A stretch of DNA of 64,000 nucleotides from Lachnospiraceae bacterium 3-1 (GCA_000403255.2 KE159596.1:166604-230603); one strand, 5' to 3'; positions 16,248 through 25,384 are shown, counted from the stretch's first letter. The notes: generated from the letters alone by a model not told the origin. A program made the numbers and translations.

Positions 16248-16336
16248 TGCACGCCATTTCCTTTCAAAAACATTCTGACTCTTTTGACAATTGCGACATT
16301 TCTACCATCTATGAGCCTCCCAATTATCCCTTTTGA

Positions 16337-17410
16337 TTATACCCACTCTTTCAAATACACACAGGTATCCTCAAGCAGCATCTCTGCCAGCTTTTGGATA
16401 TCTATTTCTTCTTTTACCTTCTCTTGTGATATTTCCTGGATTCTGCCGCCATCCTTCGAAACCTCGATACGAAAACATCCACAGTTGCTGGGAACCATTT
16501 CGTCCTTTACCTTTATCTCATAACAGCAAGCCTTTTCACTTTTCATCAGAGAAACAAATTCCCGCAGATTGGCGATACGCACCATCATGGGAAATTCACC
16601 AAAGGTAATTTCTAGTTCTGGCAAAGCCTCTCTGCACAATTTTGTCTTATAACCAGAATCTTGGGCTTCTATCAGTAATTCTTGAATTTCTGCCTTTTGT
16701 TGTTCCACGCCGTAAACTAAGATCCCTTTCAGCCTGGATTCTTCTTCCCCTCTCGCACATCTTGGCTCCTTGGCGCTCACCTCTTTTAATAGCAGAATTC
16801 CACCCCGCTCTGCCTTTGTTTCTGCAAACAGACGCTGATAGTACTGTGCATCCCTCTTTACAAATATATGATATTTCTCTTGTAAAATATTATTCGAAAA
16901 CTCCACCATTTCAGGAATATCTACTGCTTCTGCCTTCTGCCACTGGAGATCTGGAAATAATTTTTTCTCTGTACCTTTGCCCAAGAATGATTCCTGGAAA
17001 TTTTGGCAAGGAAAAAATACAAATCCTTGTCCACGATAATAAGCAGGATCTGCTGGCAGCAAAAAAGTAAATGGCGCCTGCTGCTGGGCCAAATCCTGTA
17101 ACGCCCACTCCATCACACGCCCCATTTTTCCCTGTCGGCGGCAGTCTGGGTATGTAGCTACCGCCACAATATATGGAACCTTTCTCAGATGTCCATGAAT
17201 CCACAGAGTATAGGGATTCAAATGCATCATAACCTCTGGGATACCAGCTTCCTCCAGAACAAGAATCCGATTATCCTTCGTCTTCCATTTATAATAGTAA
17301 TCTACGAACTCTTTGGTATCCTCAGAAAAAATTTGTTCATACATCTCTCTGGTCTTTTGTTTTTCCTGAGGTTCTAAGTAGCGTACTCTTTCCATAATAA
17401 GATTTTGCAC
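16337..17410 (-). CDS. Eis-like GNAT acetyltransferase
   Basis: The protein has 357 residues counted from a GTG at 17410; ATG 17395 is the better-looking start, but neither has a strong ribosome site. The N-terminal GNAT domain carries the acetyl-CoA loop PDCRRQGKMGRVM near residue 108 and YYRGQGFVFFP near 150. The C-terminal third (EITFGEFPMMVRIANLREF) has the SCP2-like sterol-carrier fold usual for Eis proteins. The substrate is unknown; family members modify lysines or aminoglycosides. Confidence 0.8.
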   Translation of the reverse strand: MQNLIMERVRYLEPQEKQKTREMYEQIFSEDTKEFVDYYYKWKTKDNRILVLEEAGIPEVMMHLNPYTLWIHGHLRKVPYIVAVATYPDCRRQGKMGRVMEWALQDLAQQQAPFTFLLPADPAYYRGQGFVFFPCQNFQESFLGKGTEKKLFPDLQWQKAEAVDIPEMVEFSNNILQEKYHIFVKRDAQYYQRLFAETKAERGGILLLKEVSAKEPRCARGEEESRLKGILVYGVEQQKAEIQELLIEAQDSGYKTKLCREALPELEITFGEFPMMVRIANLREFVSLMKSEKACCYEIKVKDEMVPSNCGCFRIEVSKDGGRIQEISQEKVKEEIDIQKLAEMLLEDTCVYLKEWV

Positions 17411-17444
17411 TTACGCTTTTGGAAACAAATAATAACCGATAATT

Positions 17445-18026
17445 TTATTCTGTATCCGTTCCTAAACCGGCATTCCTTTCTTCTTTGTGTCCTGCACATC
17501 CCTTGCAGCTATCACAATTCCTTCCACTGTCATAAGCGGCCATACTTCCCTCATAAAACCCAGTGAGAGAACAGATTGCCTGTGCTGCTATTCCCTGCCC
17601 ACTTCCAGTAAACCCAAGTCCCTCTTCGGTTGTAGCTTTCATATTGACCTGATTTCCTGCAAGGTGAAGGGTCTTGGCCACATTTTCCTCCATCTGTGGG
17701 ATAAATGGCCGCAGCTTCGGCTTTTGGGCAATAATCGTAGCGTCAATATTCTCCACCACATACCCCTCCTGCTCTAGCAGCTCTCCCACATGAGCCAGCA
17801 GCTTCATACTGGAAATCCCTCTGTACTTTTCATCCGTGTCTGGAAAATGCTTTCCAATATCTCCAAGGGCTGCTGCCCCTAACAATGCGTCCATAATGGC
17901 ATGAACCACCACATCCGCATCGGAATGTCCATCCAGACCCATCGTATGAGGAATCTCCACACCTCCTAAAATCAATTTTCTGCCCTTTTTCAACCTGTGC
18001 ACATCATAACCTGTTCCAACTCTCAT
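17445..18026 (-). CDS. ispF: 2-C-methyl-D-erythritol 2,4-cyclodiphosphate synthase
   Basis: ATG 18026 (GAGGG upstream) gives 193 residues. The zinc site GTGYDVHRL and the [20 protein letters not shown] loop with Asp-His-His are present, as are [12 protein letters not shown] and [19 protein letters not shown]. The MEP pathway enzyme is normally about 157 residues. Here 33 extra residues follow ([13 protein letters not shown] ...), a Cys-rich tail absent from most homologues. It starts 11 bp after the apt stop. Confidence 0.95.
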   Translation of the reverse strand: MRVGTGYDVHRLKKGRKLILGGVEIPHTMGLDGHSDADVVVHAIMDALLGAAALGDIGKHFPDTDEKYRGISSMKLLAHVGELLEQEGYVVENIDATIIAQKPKLRPFIPQMEENVAKTLHLAGNQVNMKATTEEGLGFTGSGQGIAAQAICSLTGFYEGSMAAYDSGRNCDSCKGCAGHKEERNAGLGTDTE

Positions 18027-18036
18027 TGATATCCCT

Positions 18037-18561
18037 CTATTTTCCTTCATATGTAATGAGACTTTCCATCTCATATCCAGATAATTTTTCTCTTCCCTTT
18101 AATCCTGCAAGCTCTATCACACAACAAATCTTCACTACCTGTCCGCCCAACTTTTCTACTAACTTTATAATGGCTTCCATCGTTCCGCCAGTTGCCATCA
18201 AGTCATCGATAATCACAACCTTCTGCCCTGGTTTTATAGCGTCTTTATGCATTTCAATTACTGCGCTTCCATACTCCAAATCATATTCTGCAGAAACAGT
18301 CTCACAGGGCAGCTTGCCCTTCTTGCGAACCGGAACAAAGCTTTTACGTTCTTCATACGCTACTGGCACACCAAAAATAAATCCTCTGGACTCTGGTCCC
18401 ACAATCACATCATATTCCACACCTCTAACTGCTCGCAATAATCCTACAATGGCAAGATGCAATCCGTCTGCATCCTGTAAAATACTGGTGACATCCCGAA
18501 AGATAATCCCTGGTTCTGGAAAATCTGGAATACTCCTTACATAATCTTCTAATCTTTTCAT
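18037..18561 (-). CDS. apt: Adenine phosphoribosyltransferase
   Basis: The protein has 174 residues. The PRPP-binding loop [14 protein letters not shown] lies near 118-131, the flexible loop [16 protein letters not shown] near 91-106, and the purine site [12 protein letters not shown] at the N-terminus. It salvages adenine to AMP. It is normal in length and translationally close to ispF. Confidence 0.97.
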   Translation of the reverse strand: MKRLEDYVRSIPDFPEPGIIFRDVTSILQDADGLHLAIVGLLRAVRGVEYDVIVGPESRGFIFGVPVAYEERKSFVPVRKKGKLPCETVSAEYDLEYGSAVIEMHKDAIKPGQKVVIIDDLMATGGTMEAIIKLVEKLGGQVVKICCVIELAGLKGREKLSGYEMESLITYEGK

Positions 18562-18591
18562 AACTGTTCTCCTTCCATGTTTCTTTTGTTT

Positions 18592-19692
18592 CTAGATATT
18601 TTCTTTTGCACATTTTAATGCCGCTTCAATGGTATCATCCATATCGTAATATTTGTACTGTCCAAGCCTGCCTCCGAAAATCATATTACCTTCCTGTTCT
18701 GCAAGGGCTTGATATCTGCCATATAATTCTGTGTTCTTCTCATCATTCATGGGATAATAGGGCTCGTCCCCCCGCTTCCACACCTTAGGATATTCTCTGG
18801 TAATCACGGTCTTTGGCTGGGTTCCATATTCAAAATGCTTATGTTCAATAATTCTGGTATAAGGCACCTCATATTCCGTATAATTTACCACTGCATTTCC
18901 CTGGTAATTCTCCTCGTCCAATACCTCCGTTTCAAATCTGAGAGAACGATACTCCAATTCCCCATAGCAATAGTCAAAATATTCATCTATCATTCCTGTA
19001 TACACAATCGTCTCTGCAAGCTCCTGATACGCTTCCCGTTGTTCCAGAAAATTCTCCCCCAGTCTGACATCGGTTCCCTCTAGCATCTTTTCTACCATCT
19101 TTGTGTAGCCGCCTATGGGAATCCCTTGATAATTATCATTGAAATAGTTATTGTCATAGGTAAAACGCACCGGGAGACGTTTAATGATAAAAGCTGGAAG
19201 CTCCGTAGCACGTTTTCCCCACTGCTTCTCAGTATACCCCTTTACCAGCTTGGTATACACATCCGGTCCCACCAGACGAATGGCTTGTTCCTCCAGATTC
19301 TTGGGATGCTCTATGGCATACTCGCGCTTCTGCTCCTCAATCTTCTCCTTTGCCTCCCTGGGAGTAATAACACCCCACAATTTATGGAATGTGTTCATAT
19401 TAAAAGGCATATTGTAAATTTCGCCCTGATAATTTGCCACTGGCGCATTGGTATATCGGTTAAATTCTGCAAACTGATTCACATACTCCCAAACCTCTCG
19501 GTTAGAAGTATGGAAAATGTGTGCTCCATATTCATGAACCTGTATTCCTTCTGCTTCTCTTGTGTAAATATTTCCTGCAATATGTGTACGCTTATCGATC
19601 ACAAGGCATTTCTTTCCCGCTTTTTTTGCCTCCTGCGCAAATACTGCTCCAAACAACCCTGCTCCTACAATTAAAAAATCATATTTTTTCAT
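18592..19692 (-). CDS. glf: UDP-galactopyranose mutase
   Basis: ATG 19692 (AAGGAG 6 nt upstream) gives 366 residues. The FAD-binding N-terminus is KKYDFLIVGAGLFGAVFAQE; GLF-type motifs include HEYGAHIFHTSN near 54 and YTEKQWGKRATELP. The C-terminal EGNMIFGGRLGQYKYYDMDD carries the conserved Arg and the flavin-site Gly. It converts UDP-galactopyranose to the furanose for surface glycans. No other glycan genes surround it. Confidence 0.95.
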   Translation of the reverse strand: MKKYDFLIVGAGLFGAVFAQEAKKAGKKCLVIDKRTHIAGNIYTREAEGIQVHEYGAHIFHTSNREVWEYVNQFAEFNRYTNAPVANYQGEIYNMPFNMNTFHKLWGVITPREAKEKIEEQKREYAIEHPKNLEEQAIRLVGPDVYTKLVKGYTEKQWGKRATELPAFIIKRLPVRFTYDNNYFNDNYQGIPIGGYTKMVEKMLEGTDVRLGENFLEQREAYQELAETIVYTGMIDEYFDYCYGELEYRSLRFETEVLDEENYQGNAVVNYTEYEVPYTRIIEHKHFEYGTQPKTVITREYPKVWKRGDEPYYPMNDEKNTELYGRYQALAEQEGNMIFGGRLGQYKYYDMDDTIEAALKCAKENI

Positions 19693-19899
19693 CAAAAACT
19701 CCTTATTTTTCTTCACTTATGGATTCGCCCCAAACAATTTATGGCAGCCATATGCTGAATTTCTATATCAGTATAGTATAACAAACTGGTTTTCACAAGT
19801 GATTTTTCTGCAAAAAATGCCGAAAATCTGCCATTTCTTTCCAAAATTTTAACACACAAACCGCTTCTTTTCTGGTATAATGGCACTGAGGTGATTAAA

Positions 19900-20067
19900 A
19901 TGGCAGTTAGAAATATTCTCAATTCTTCCGATAATATGAGACTGTTAGAAAAATTACAAATCGAGAATCAACTTCTAATCGAAGAAAATAAAAAACTAAC
20001 CGATACCGTGAACTGGATGCACGACACAATCTGGCGTCTGGTTCGCACACAACGCAGCGAAGGATAA
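19900..20067 (+). CDS. Small conserved-looking helical protein (55 residues)
   Basis: GAGGTG 5 nt before ATG 19900 and a TATAAT at 19876-19881 support expression. The peptide MAVRNILNSSDNMRLLEKLQ continues as a coiled coil (ENQLLIEENKKLTDTVNWMH) and ends in a basic tail. A strong terminator follows at 20062-20138. Function unknown. Confidence 0.6.
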   Translation: MAVRNILNSSDNMRLLEKLQIENQLLIEENKKLTDTVNWMHDTIWRLVRTQRSEG

Positions 20068-20138
20068 TTTTGCCGGATGGCATTCAGAAAAGTGAGGATG
20101 CTTCTTTTTCGTAAGCATGCTCCTTTTCTGAATTATCC
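20062..20138 (+). terminator. Strong terminator after the 55-residue gene
   Basis: TTCAGAAAAG and CTTTTCTGAA (20083-20132) enclose a second stem GATGCTT/AAGCATG with TTTTTC in the loop. Flanking GGATAATT/AATTATCC lengthen the hairpin. Confidence 0.7.
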
Positions 20139-20180
20139 TATTTCATCAATTATGAAATTCTAAACGATAACAGAAGCATA

Positions 20181-20990
20181 TCAGTCCTCTCGCTTTCTTA
20201 CCAATACAATCTTTGTGATTCCGTTGCTGGAATCGTCTTTCCTTGTCTGTAATTCTGGAAAAGACTCTATCAACTTACCGAATTTATGATATCCATAATT
20301 CCTACAGTCAAAATCAGAATACATTTTCTGAATCATATTGCCAAGCTCTGACAAATACATCCATCCATCCTCGTCGGAATTTTCATCCAAAAGAGAGATC
20401 ACAGTGGCCTTAATGGACTTTAGGTTAGTGATGGGCTCTGCATCCTTTACCAGCATTTTCTCAGATTCAAAATTTTTGGCATTCTGTTTTCTGCCTCGTT
20501 CCTGCACATTACTTCTATATTCTGCGCTATTACTTTTATGTTCCGAATTATTATTTTTATACAAGACGTCTAACGTCTTAAACTGTTCACATGCCCGGAC
20601 AAACGGTGTAGGAGTCTTGCTCTCCCCCATTCCAATCACCCGTTTCCCAGATTCCCTGAGACGTGTTGCCAGCTTTGTAAAATCACTGTCTGAAGACACA
20701 ATAATAAACCCATCTACATCTCCCGTATACAAAACATCCATAGCGTCAATAATCATCGCTGAATCAGAGGAATTCTTTCCTACTGTATAATTATACTGTT
20801 GAACTGGAGTCAGGGAATTCTCCAACAAAGAATCCTTCCAGGAATTCTTAGAACTTGAAGTCCAGTCTCCATAGATTCGTCTTATGGTCACATTTCCCAA
20901 TGTCTGTGCCTCTTTTGTAACAATTTCTATATATTTGGAAGATACATTATCTGCATCAATCAGTAAAGCATATTTCTTTTCATTGTCCAT
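20181..20990 (-). CDS. NYN-domain (PIN-like) nuclease with C-terminal OST-HTH/LOTUS domain
   Basis: The protein has 269 residues. The N-terminal NYN domain carries the acidic catalytic set (YALLIDADNVSSKY, GKNSSDSAMIIDAMDVLY and FIIVSSDSDFTKLATRLRE). A Ser/Asn-rich linker (about 150-180) leads to a LOTUS/OST-HTH domain (IKATVISLLDENSDEDGWMY ... YGYHKFGKLIESFPELQTRK). In other systems this pairing joins an RNase to an RNA- or G-quadruplex-binding module. The target is unknown. Confidence 0.9.
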   Translation of the reverse strand: MDNEKKYALLIDADNVSSKYIEIVTKEAQTLGNVTIRRIYGDWTSSSKNSWKDSLLENSLTPVQQYNYTVGKNSSDSAMIIDAMDVLYTGDVDGFIIVSSDSDFTKLATRLRESGKRVIGMGESKTPTPFVRACEQFKTLDVLYKNNNSEHKSNSAEYRSNVQERGRKQNAKNFESEKMLVKDAEPITNLKSIKATVISLLDENSDEDGWMYLSELGNMIQKMYSDFDCRNYGYHKFGKLIESFPELQTRKDDSSNGITKIVLVRKRED

Positions 20991-21153
20991 CTTACCTCTC
21001 CTTTTTCTTTTTTCCGTTCTTTATTATAATACTTTCCACTGGCAGAAACAACCATACCTGCAAAGAAAGCATAACTTTTCGTTACAGTTCCACCTACAGA
21101 TTCCCTGTAATAATTTTTCTTCTTTCGTCTCATACTATTCCAGAGGTGATTTT

Positions 21154-21306
21154 ATGGCATCCTATGTAGCGCCCGGTTTACGGGACAAATTTGAAACATT
21201 ATCGTCCGAACTCAAAGACTGCATTCTGGCTCGGAATGTCAGATTGCAGACCCTTCAAGATCTCATCCAGGTTTTGGAAGATATCGTAAAAGAAGGAGAA
21301 GCCTGA
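21154..21306 (+). CDS. Small hypothetical protein (50 residues)
   Basis: GAGGTG precedes ATG 21154 by 5 nt, as at 19900. The product MASYVAPGLRDKFETLSSEL then forms an amphipathic helix ending IVKEGEA. It is helical, acidic and has no transmembrane segment. Family not recognised. Confidence 0.55.
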   Translation: MASYVAPGLRDKFETLSSELKDCILARNVRLQTLQDLIQVLEDIVKEGEA

Positions 21307-21399
21307 AATTCTTTGGGAAGGGCTGTCCACCTTTGGATTTGCCCCTCCCCAAAACAGGCTCCTGTCATTGTACAACTACGACTATCCCTTCCAGGCTGT

Positions 21400-21624
21400 T
21401 TATGATTTAATGGTTGCACAATTGTCAAGATTCGCCATAGCTTCTAGAACTGGTTGGCGCAGCTCTTTTTCCTGAACACTGCTGATTAATTCGAACGTAC
21501 TGTAAAGCCCAGTGATTTGCTGGTCCAGCTCATACAAATCTTCCCGCCTGTTCCGATTATGCGTATCTTCCCGCAGCTTGTTTTCAACCTTTTCTTTTAA
21601 ATAATCCGTTTCGATGTTTATCAT
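21400..21624 (-). CDS. Hypothetical helical protein, 74 residues
   Basis: TAGGAGGG lies 7 nt before ATG 21624, so expression is likely. The sequence is charged and helical (YLKEKVENKLREDTHNRNRR), with no membrane segment or recognised domain. It is convergent with the 50-residue gene. Confidence 0.55.
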   Translation of the reverse strand: MINIETDYLKEKVENKLREDTHNRNRREDLYELDQQITGLYSTFELISSVQEKELRQPVLEAMANLDNCATIKS

Positions 21625-21782
21625 GCTATCCCTCCTAAAATCTATCCTTTTCCTATACTCTGCAAATCATTTTTAAACATGCTCCTTTTCTAGTATGTGC
21701 TAACGCTCTGCATTTCATGCTACGAGCATAGTCTAAAATACTTTTGTCTTCACACCCTCTATGATTTGAATCACAAAGCACA

Positions 21783-21810
21783 TTGACAATTCCATAGACT
21801 TTACACTCTG
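21783..21810 (+). repeat. 28-bp inverted repeat, left arm
   Basis: TTGACAATTCCATAGACTTT and the following ACACTCTG match the reverse complement of 22424-22451 at 26 of 28 positions. The two arms bracket the coiled-coil gene. Confidence 0.8.
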
Positions 21811-21847
21811 GATGTGGTATATTTTTATAAAAGGAGGTACATATCAT

Positions 21848-22390
21848 ATGTCAGAGAATGAAAAATTAGATTTAATTTTATCAGAAATGAAAGAAATGAA
21901 AAAAGATATTAATGACGTAAAAAATGATACCAACGAAATGAAAAACGATATCAGCAACATGAAAAACGATATCAGCAACATGAAAAACGATATCAGCAAC
22001 ATGAAAAACGATATCAACAACATGAAAAACGATATCGACAACATGAAAAACGATATCAACAACATGAAAAACGATATCGACAACATGAAAAACGATATCA
22101 GCAACATGAAAAATGATATCGACAACATGAAAAACGATATCAGCAACATGAAAAATGATATCGACAACATGAAAAATGATATCAACGACCTGAAACAAAA
22201 AGTGACAAAAATTGATTTAACGATCGAAAATGAGTTGCGTACCAATATCATGCGTGTCGCTGAAGGGCATCTTGACTTATCAAGAAATCTGCATGAAGCA
22301 ATGAAGCCTAACAATGAAATTGAAATGTTAGGAATCAAAGTTAGAATGTTAGAGGCAGATGTAAAAGAATTAAAACAGAAGATTTCATAA
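21848..22390 (+). CDS. Coiled-coil protein made of tandem heptads
   Basis: AAGGAGG before ATG 21848 sets the start; the product is 180 residues. After MSENEKLDLILSEMKEMKKD it contains about 14-15 near-identical heptads of the form MKNDIxN (residues 22-118 or so), then a distinct coiled-coil end (DLKQKVTKIDLTIENELRTN ... MLEADVKELKQKIS). It is predicted to be a long rigid homodimeric or trimeric rod. The conserved ends resemble small Firmicute proteins annotated only as hypothetical. Copy number of the heptad array is likely to vary between strains. Confidence 0.75.
   Translation: MSENEKLDLILSEMKEMKKDINDVKNDTNEMKNDISNMKNDISNMKNDISNMKNDINNMKNDIDNMKNDINNMKNDIDNMKNDISNMKNDIDNMKNDISNMKNDIDNMKNDINDLKQKVTKIDLTIENELRTNIMRVAEGHLDLSRNLHEAMKPNNEIEMLGIKVRMLEADVKELKQKIS
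21935..22190 (+). repeat. 21-bp tandem repeat array inside the coiled-coil gene
   Basis: The unit AACATGAAAAACGATATCAGC or its variant with GAC/AAC at the end is repeated about 12 times in frame (one heptad per unit), with AAT/AAC third-base changes. The near identity of units indicates recent expansion by slippage or recombination. Several unbroken frames on the other strand are artefacts of this periodicity. Confidence 0.9.
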
Positions 22391-22423
22391 TCTTATAACA
22401 AACTAAATCCCATATCACCCAAA

Positions 22424-22451
22424 CAGAGTGTAAAGCCTATGGAATTGCCAA
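22424..22451 (+). repeat. 28-bp inverted repeat, right arm
   Basis: CAGAGTGTAAAGCCTATGGA and the following ATTGCCAA pair with the left arm at 21783-21810. The right arm also takes part in a hairpin (GTAAAGCCT ... AGGCTTTAC, then TTATTTT) that could terminate the coiled-coil gene. Confidence 0.8.
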
Positions 22452-22550
22452 AGGCTTTACGCTTATTTTAAACCTTATCCACATATTAAACACTAAAAAA
22501 TCCATGATCCATCATATTACTATGACTAAATCATGGATATCTATTCAAGT

Positions 22551-22623
22551 AGCGGAAGAGGGATTTGAACCCCCGACACCACGGGTATGAACCGTGTGCT
22601 CTCGCCAACTGAGCTATTCCGCC
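22551..22623 (-). tRNA. tRNA-Met (anticodon CAT)
   Basis: On the minus strand GGCGGAA/TTCCGCT acceptor, anticodon loop TTCATAC and T arm GGGGGTTCAAATCCC form a full cloverleaf. The D arm and first base pair look like an elongator rather than an initiator. CCA is not encoded. Confidence 0.95.
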
Positions 22624-22648
22624 ATACTCTTGTGTACTTCCACAAGAA

Positions 22649-22721
22649 TGGGACCTACAGGGCTCGAACCTGTGACCCTCTGCTTGTAAGGCAGATGCTC
22701 TCCCAGCTGAGCTAAGATCCC
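22649..22721 (-). tRNA. tRNA-Val (anticodon TAC)
   Basis: GGGATCT/GGTCCC acceptor, anticodon loop CTTACAA and T arm ACAGGTTCGAGCCCTGT form a full cloverleaf. It is 25 bp upstream of tRNA-Met and presumably co-transcribed. Confidence 0.96.
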
Positions 22722-22903
22722 ATGGCTTACAGTACTGTTGCTTGTCGACTGCTTTGCTATTATACTATCATTTCCAAACAAAAGTCAATAGTTTTTTACA
22801 AATTTTTTCTATTTTTTTTGCAATCCTAAAAAATCCTTGAAATTACAAGCGGTAACCTCTACAATAATTCCATTGCCATTTACAAATGAACGGAGGATAT
22901 TTT

Positions 22904-23758
22904 ATGAATACAAAAAGAACATTCCAACTAGTTGCACTTGATTTAGACGGCACGCTATTAAACACCAACGGAACCATATCAAAAGAAAACAGAGCTGCCA
23001 TTCAAACAGCCACTGACCAAGGCGTCACCTTTGTTATAGCCACGGGCCGTCCTTACTGTGGGCTTCCCCTTGCCATGATGGAAGAAACAGGTATCCAATA
23101 TGCCATCACCGCCAATGGCGCCAGCATTTACCGAGCGCCTGGCAAAGAATGCTTATTTGAAGACTGCATGAGCACAGACCTGGTCATCCACATCCTGAAA
23201 AAACTACTGAAACTGGAAATGCACATCAGCTTGTTTATCCAAGGAGAAGCCTATATGCCTGCCCAGTGCCGGGAAGCTTTACAAAAAATCACAACGCTGC
23301 CTGACTCCTTAAAAGAATACATCCTCTCCACCCGGGAAGGCATTACTGATATGATCGCCTTTCTAAAGGAACGTTCCCAGCCAATCCAGAAGCTTACCTT
23401 GAACTTCCTGACAAATCCAGATGGAAGCTATGTAAACCGTGACAAAACCATCCAGATTTTGGAACAATATCCAGAAATCAACTATCTTTCTGGCGGCTAC
23501 GGCAATCTGGAATTCGCCAAAGCTGGCGTTACCAAAGGAAAGGGGCTGTCCCTGCTCTGCAAATACTTAAACATCCCACTGGAGCAGACCATTGCCTGCG
23601 GCGACAGCGAGAATGATCTGGATATCATGAAAACGGCCGGGCTTGGAGTCGCCATGGCAAATGCGCCAGAAGACATCCGCAGCCAGGCAGATGTTATTAC
23701 CCTGTGCAATGACGCCCATGGGGTTGCTGCTATGTTAAACCAGTGGATTGTTTTATAA
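22904..23758 (+). CDS. HAD-superfamily (Cof-type) phosphatase
   Basis: ATG 22904 (GGAGG 7 nt upstream) gives 284 residues. Motif I is FQLVALDLDGTLLN; motif II is FVIATGRPYCG; motif III/IV is the Lys in TKGKGLSLLCKYL and ACGDSENDLDIMKTAGLGVA. A C2B cap lies between. Proteins of this type dephosphorylate sugar phosphates or FMN; the substrate cannot be read from sequence. Confidence 0.92.
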   Translation: MNTKRTFQLVALDLDGTLLNTNGTISKENRAAIQTATDQGVTFVIATGRPYCGLPLAMMEETGIQYAITANGASIYRAPGKECLFEDCMSTDLVIHILKKLLKLEMHISLFIQGEAYMPAQCREALQKITTLPDSLKEYILSTREGITDMIAFLKERSQPIQKLTLNFLTNPDGSYVNRDKTIQILEQYPEINYLSGGYGNLEFAKAGVTKGKGLSLLCKYLNIPLEQTIACGDSENDLDIMKTAGLGVAMANAPEDIRSQADVITLCNDAHGVAAMLNQWIVL

Positions 23759-24103
23759 TTTGGTACTATTTTCATGGATTTTTCATAAACTTTTCACATT
23801 TCTTCCGTATATTTTTCACAAAACATTGACAATTCAAAAAGTGATATGGTAAATTATAAATATCAAATTATAATGGGCATTGGACATGATGACTCACAAG
23901 GTTATCTATGAAAACTTACATTTTTATGAAAGGAGGCATAATTGTAATCAAATTGTGGACCTGGCAATCGCTGCCAGAATAATTTTTAACTTTATTTATG
24001 AAAATGAAACAATGATTCATGTCTTTGCCGCAAAATAATTTCAAAAAATATGTAGCGCTATCCTCTATATAGCACAGAATACATAAGTAAAGGAGAGAGA
24101 CAA
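23759..24103. promoter_or_regulatory. Leader region of the secreted protein gene
   Basis: No gene. TTGACA (about 23827-23832) with TAAATT 18 nt on is a likely promoter for the downstream gene. A free AAAGGAGG at 23930-23937 is followed by only a very short frame (about 9-14 codons), which might encode a leader peptide. The leader is about 230 nt long. Confidence 0.4.
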
Positions 24104-25384
24104 TTGAAAAACTTTATCAAATCTTCAAAAACTTGGATGTTTGCCCTGTTATGCGTACTATTTTTTAGTATTGGGATAAAAGCAGAAGCTGCGCCTGGTA
24201 CCGTTGCCAATGTAAAGCAGACTGGACATAACAGCTCTGCTGTACAAGTGGAATGGACGCCTACCACTGTAGGAAGCCCCACACAGTATCAATTGAAAGT
24301 CTATGAGAATAAAGCCTGCACAGGCGACCCATATATAACTAGTGATGAGACCACTGGTTCTGAAGGAATCGTTCGGAATCTTTCTGCTGGTAAGTCTTAT
24401 TATCTGCAGGTTGTAGCGCTTGACAAAGACAAAACTGAAGGAACTCCTTCCACAGCCATTGAAGTTGTAACTTCTCCCAATGCAAAAGTTACAACTCTAA
24501 AGCAAGGTAACATGACAACCAGAAAGATTTCCTTTTCCTGGTCAAAGGTTAGCGGAGCTAACTGCTATGATGTTGGTTACAAAAAATATGGCAGCACTGC
24601 AGAGGCAAAATTTAAAGAAACTACAAAGACCTCCTACAGTATATCCGCTTCTGCTGACACTTGCTATACCGTTGCAGTATATCCTATGAGAAAAAGCAGC
24701 ACTGGGTATATTGCTGGTGATGATAATCTAGCAAAATCAGTATTTATGTATACAATTCCAAGAAAAGTTACCAAGCTGAAATTGTACAGCACTGGCGGCA
24801 CCAGCCGTTTATCCAATATTGCAACATTTTCCGCTAAGCTGAGCAATGCTGCAGACGGTTATCAATATGAACTCCGTGACTATAACAATAAGAAAATTAC
24901 CACGAAAACCGTAGGGCTTAACGCAACCAATACAGCAAATAACCTGATTCAGTTCAAACAGGGACTCAAATCAGGACAGTTTATGAGAATCAGAATTCGT
25001 CCCTATGTCAATTGGAATGGCAAGAAAAAATATGTTACAAAATGGTCTGATTATGTTTGGTTTGCACCAACTCCCAAGACAGTGAAAGCAGCAATTTCAC
25101 CTTCCCAGAGAGTGGAAGACGGTCTTATTATTAGCTGGTCAAAGATCAAAGGTGCGAACAATTATTCTGTTTATGTATCCAGAAGCAGAAACTCTGGATA
25201 TAAGAGAGTTACTACCACAACCAGCACCAAATACAATCTTAGAACCTTTAACGGTTCCCAGTTGACCACCGGCACATACTATTACTATATCATCGCAAAT
25301 AAGAAGTCTGGCGGAAAAACCTACAAGAGCGATGACTCCTGGTACTTCTCAAAATCAATTAGAGTTGATACATATTATTACTAA
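24104..25384 (+). CDS. Secreted protein with fibronectin type III-like repeats
   Basis: It has a TTG start behind AAAGGAGAG and 426 residues. A signal peptide (MFALLCVLFFSIGIKAEAA) has a likely cleavage after AEA near residue 28. About four beta-sandwich repeats follow: PGTVANVKQTGHNSSAVQVE, ... AKVTTLKQGNMTTRKISFSW, RKVTKLKLYS ..., and AAISPSQRVEDGLIISWSKI, the Trp and Tyr pattern of FN3 domains. No sortase motif, choline-binding repeat or catalytic domain is seen, so it is probably released or loosely wall-held. Confidence 0.8.
   Translation: MKNFIKSSKTWMFALLCVLFFSIGIKAEAAPGTVANVKQTGHNSSAVQVEWTPTTVGSPTQYQLKVYENKACTGDPYITSDETTGSEGIVRNLSAGKSYYLQVVALDKDKTEGTPSTAIEVVTSPNAKVTTLKQGNMTTRKISFSWSKVSGANCYDVGYKKYGSTAEAKFKETTKTSYSISASADTCYTVAVYPMRKSSTGYIAGDDNLAKSVFMYTIPRKVTKLKLYSTGGTSRLSNIATFSAKLSNAADGYQYELRDYNNKKITTKTVGLNATNTANNLIQFKQGLKSGQFMRIRIRPYVNWNGKKKYVTKWSDYVWFAPTPKTVKAAISPSQRVEDGLIISWSKIKGANNYSVYVSRSRNSGYKRVTTTTSTKYNLRTFNGSQLTTGTYYYYIIANKKSGGKTYKSDDSWYFSKSIRVDTYYY

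Noticed and set aside
15493..16336. T-box leader for cysE-cysS
   Set aside because: The spacers are too short (24 and 89 bp) and lack the T-box sequence.
19713..19922. 69-codon minus-strand frame next to glf
   Set aside because: No ribosome site, and it overlaps the well-supported 55-residue gene start and promoter on the other strand.
21653..21847. 64-codon minus-strand frame before the coiled-coil gene
   Set aside because: It begins inside the ribosome site of the opposite gene and has none of its own; it contains the left 28-bp inverted repeat.
21935..22190. Possible CRISPR-like array
   Set aside because: The 21-bp units are contiguous with no unique spacers, and are in coding frame.
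21844..22338. Two overlapping minus-strand frames with regular ISFFMLS-like or VDIIFHV-like repeats
   Set aside because: Complement of the 21-bp repeat array; open only because of its periodicity, no ribosome site.
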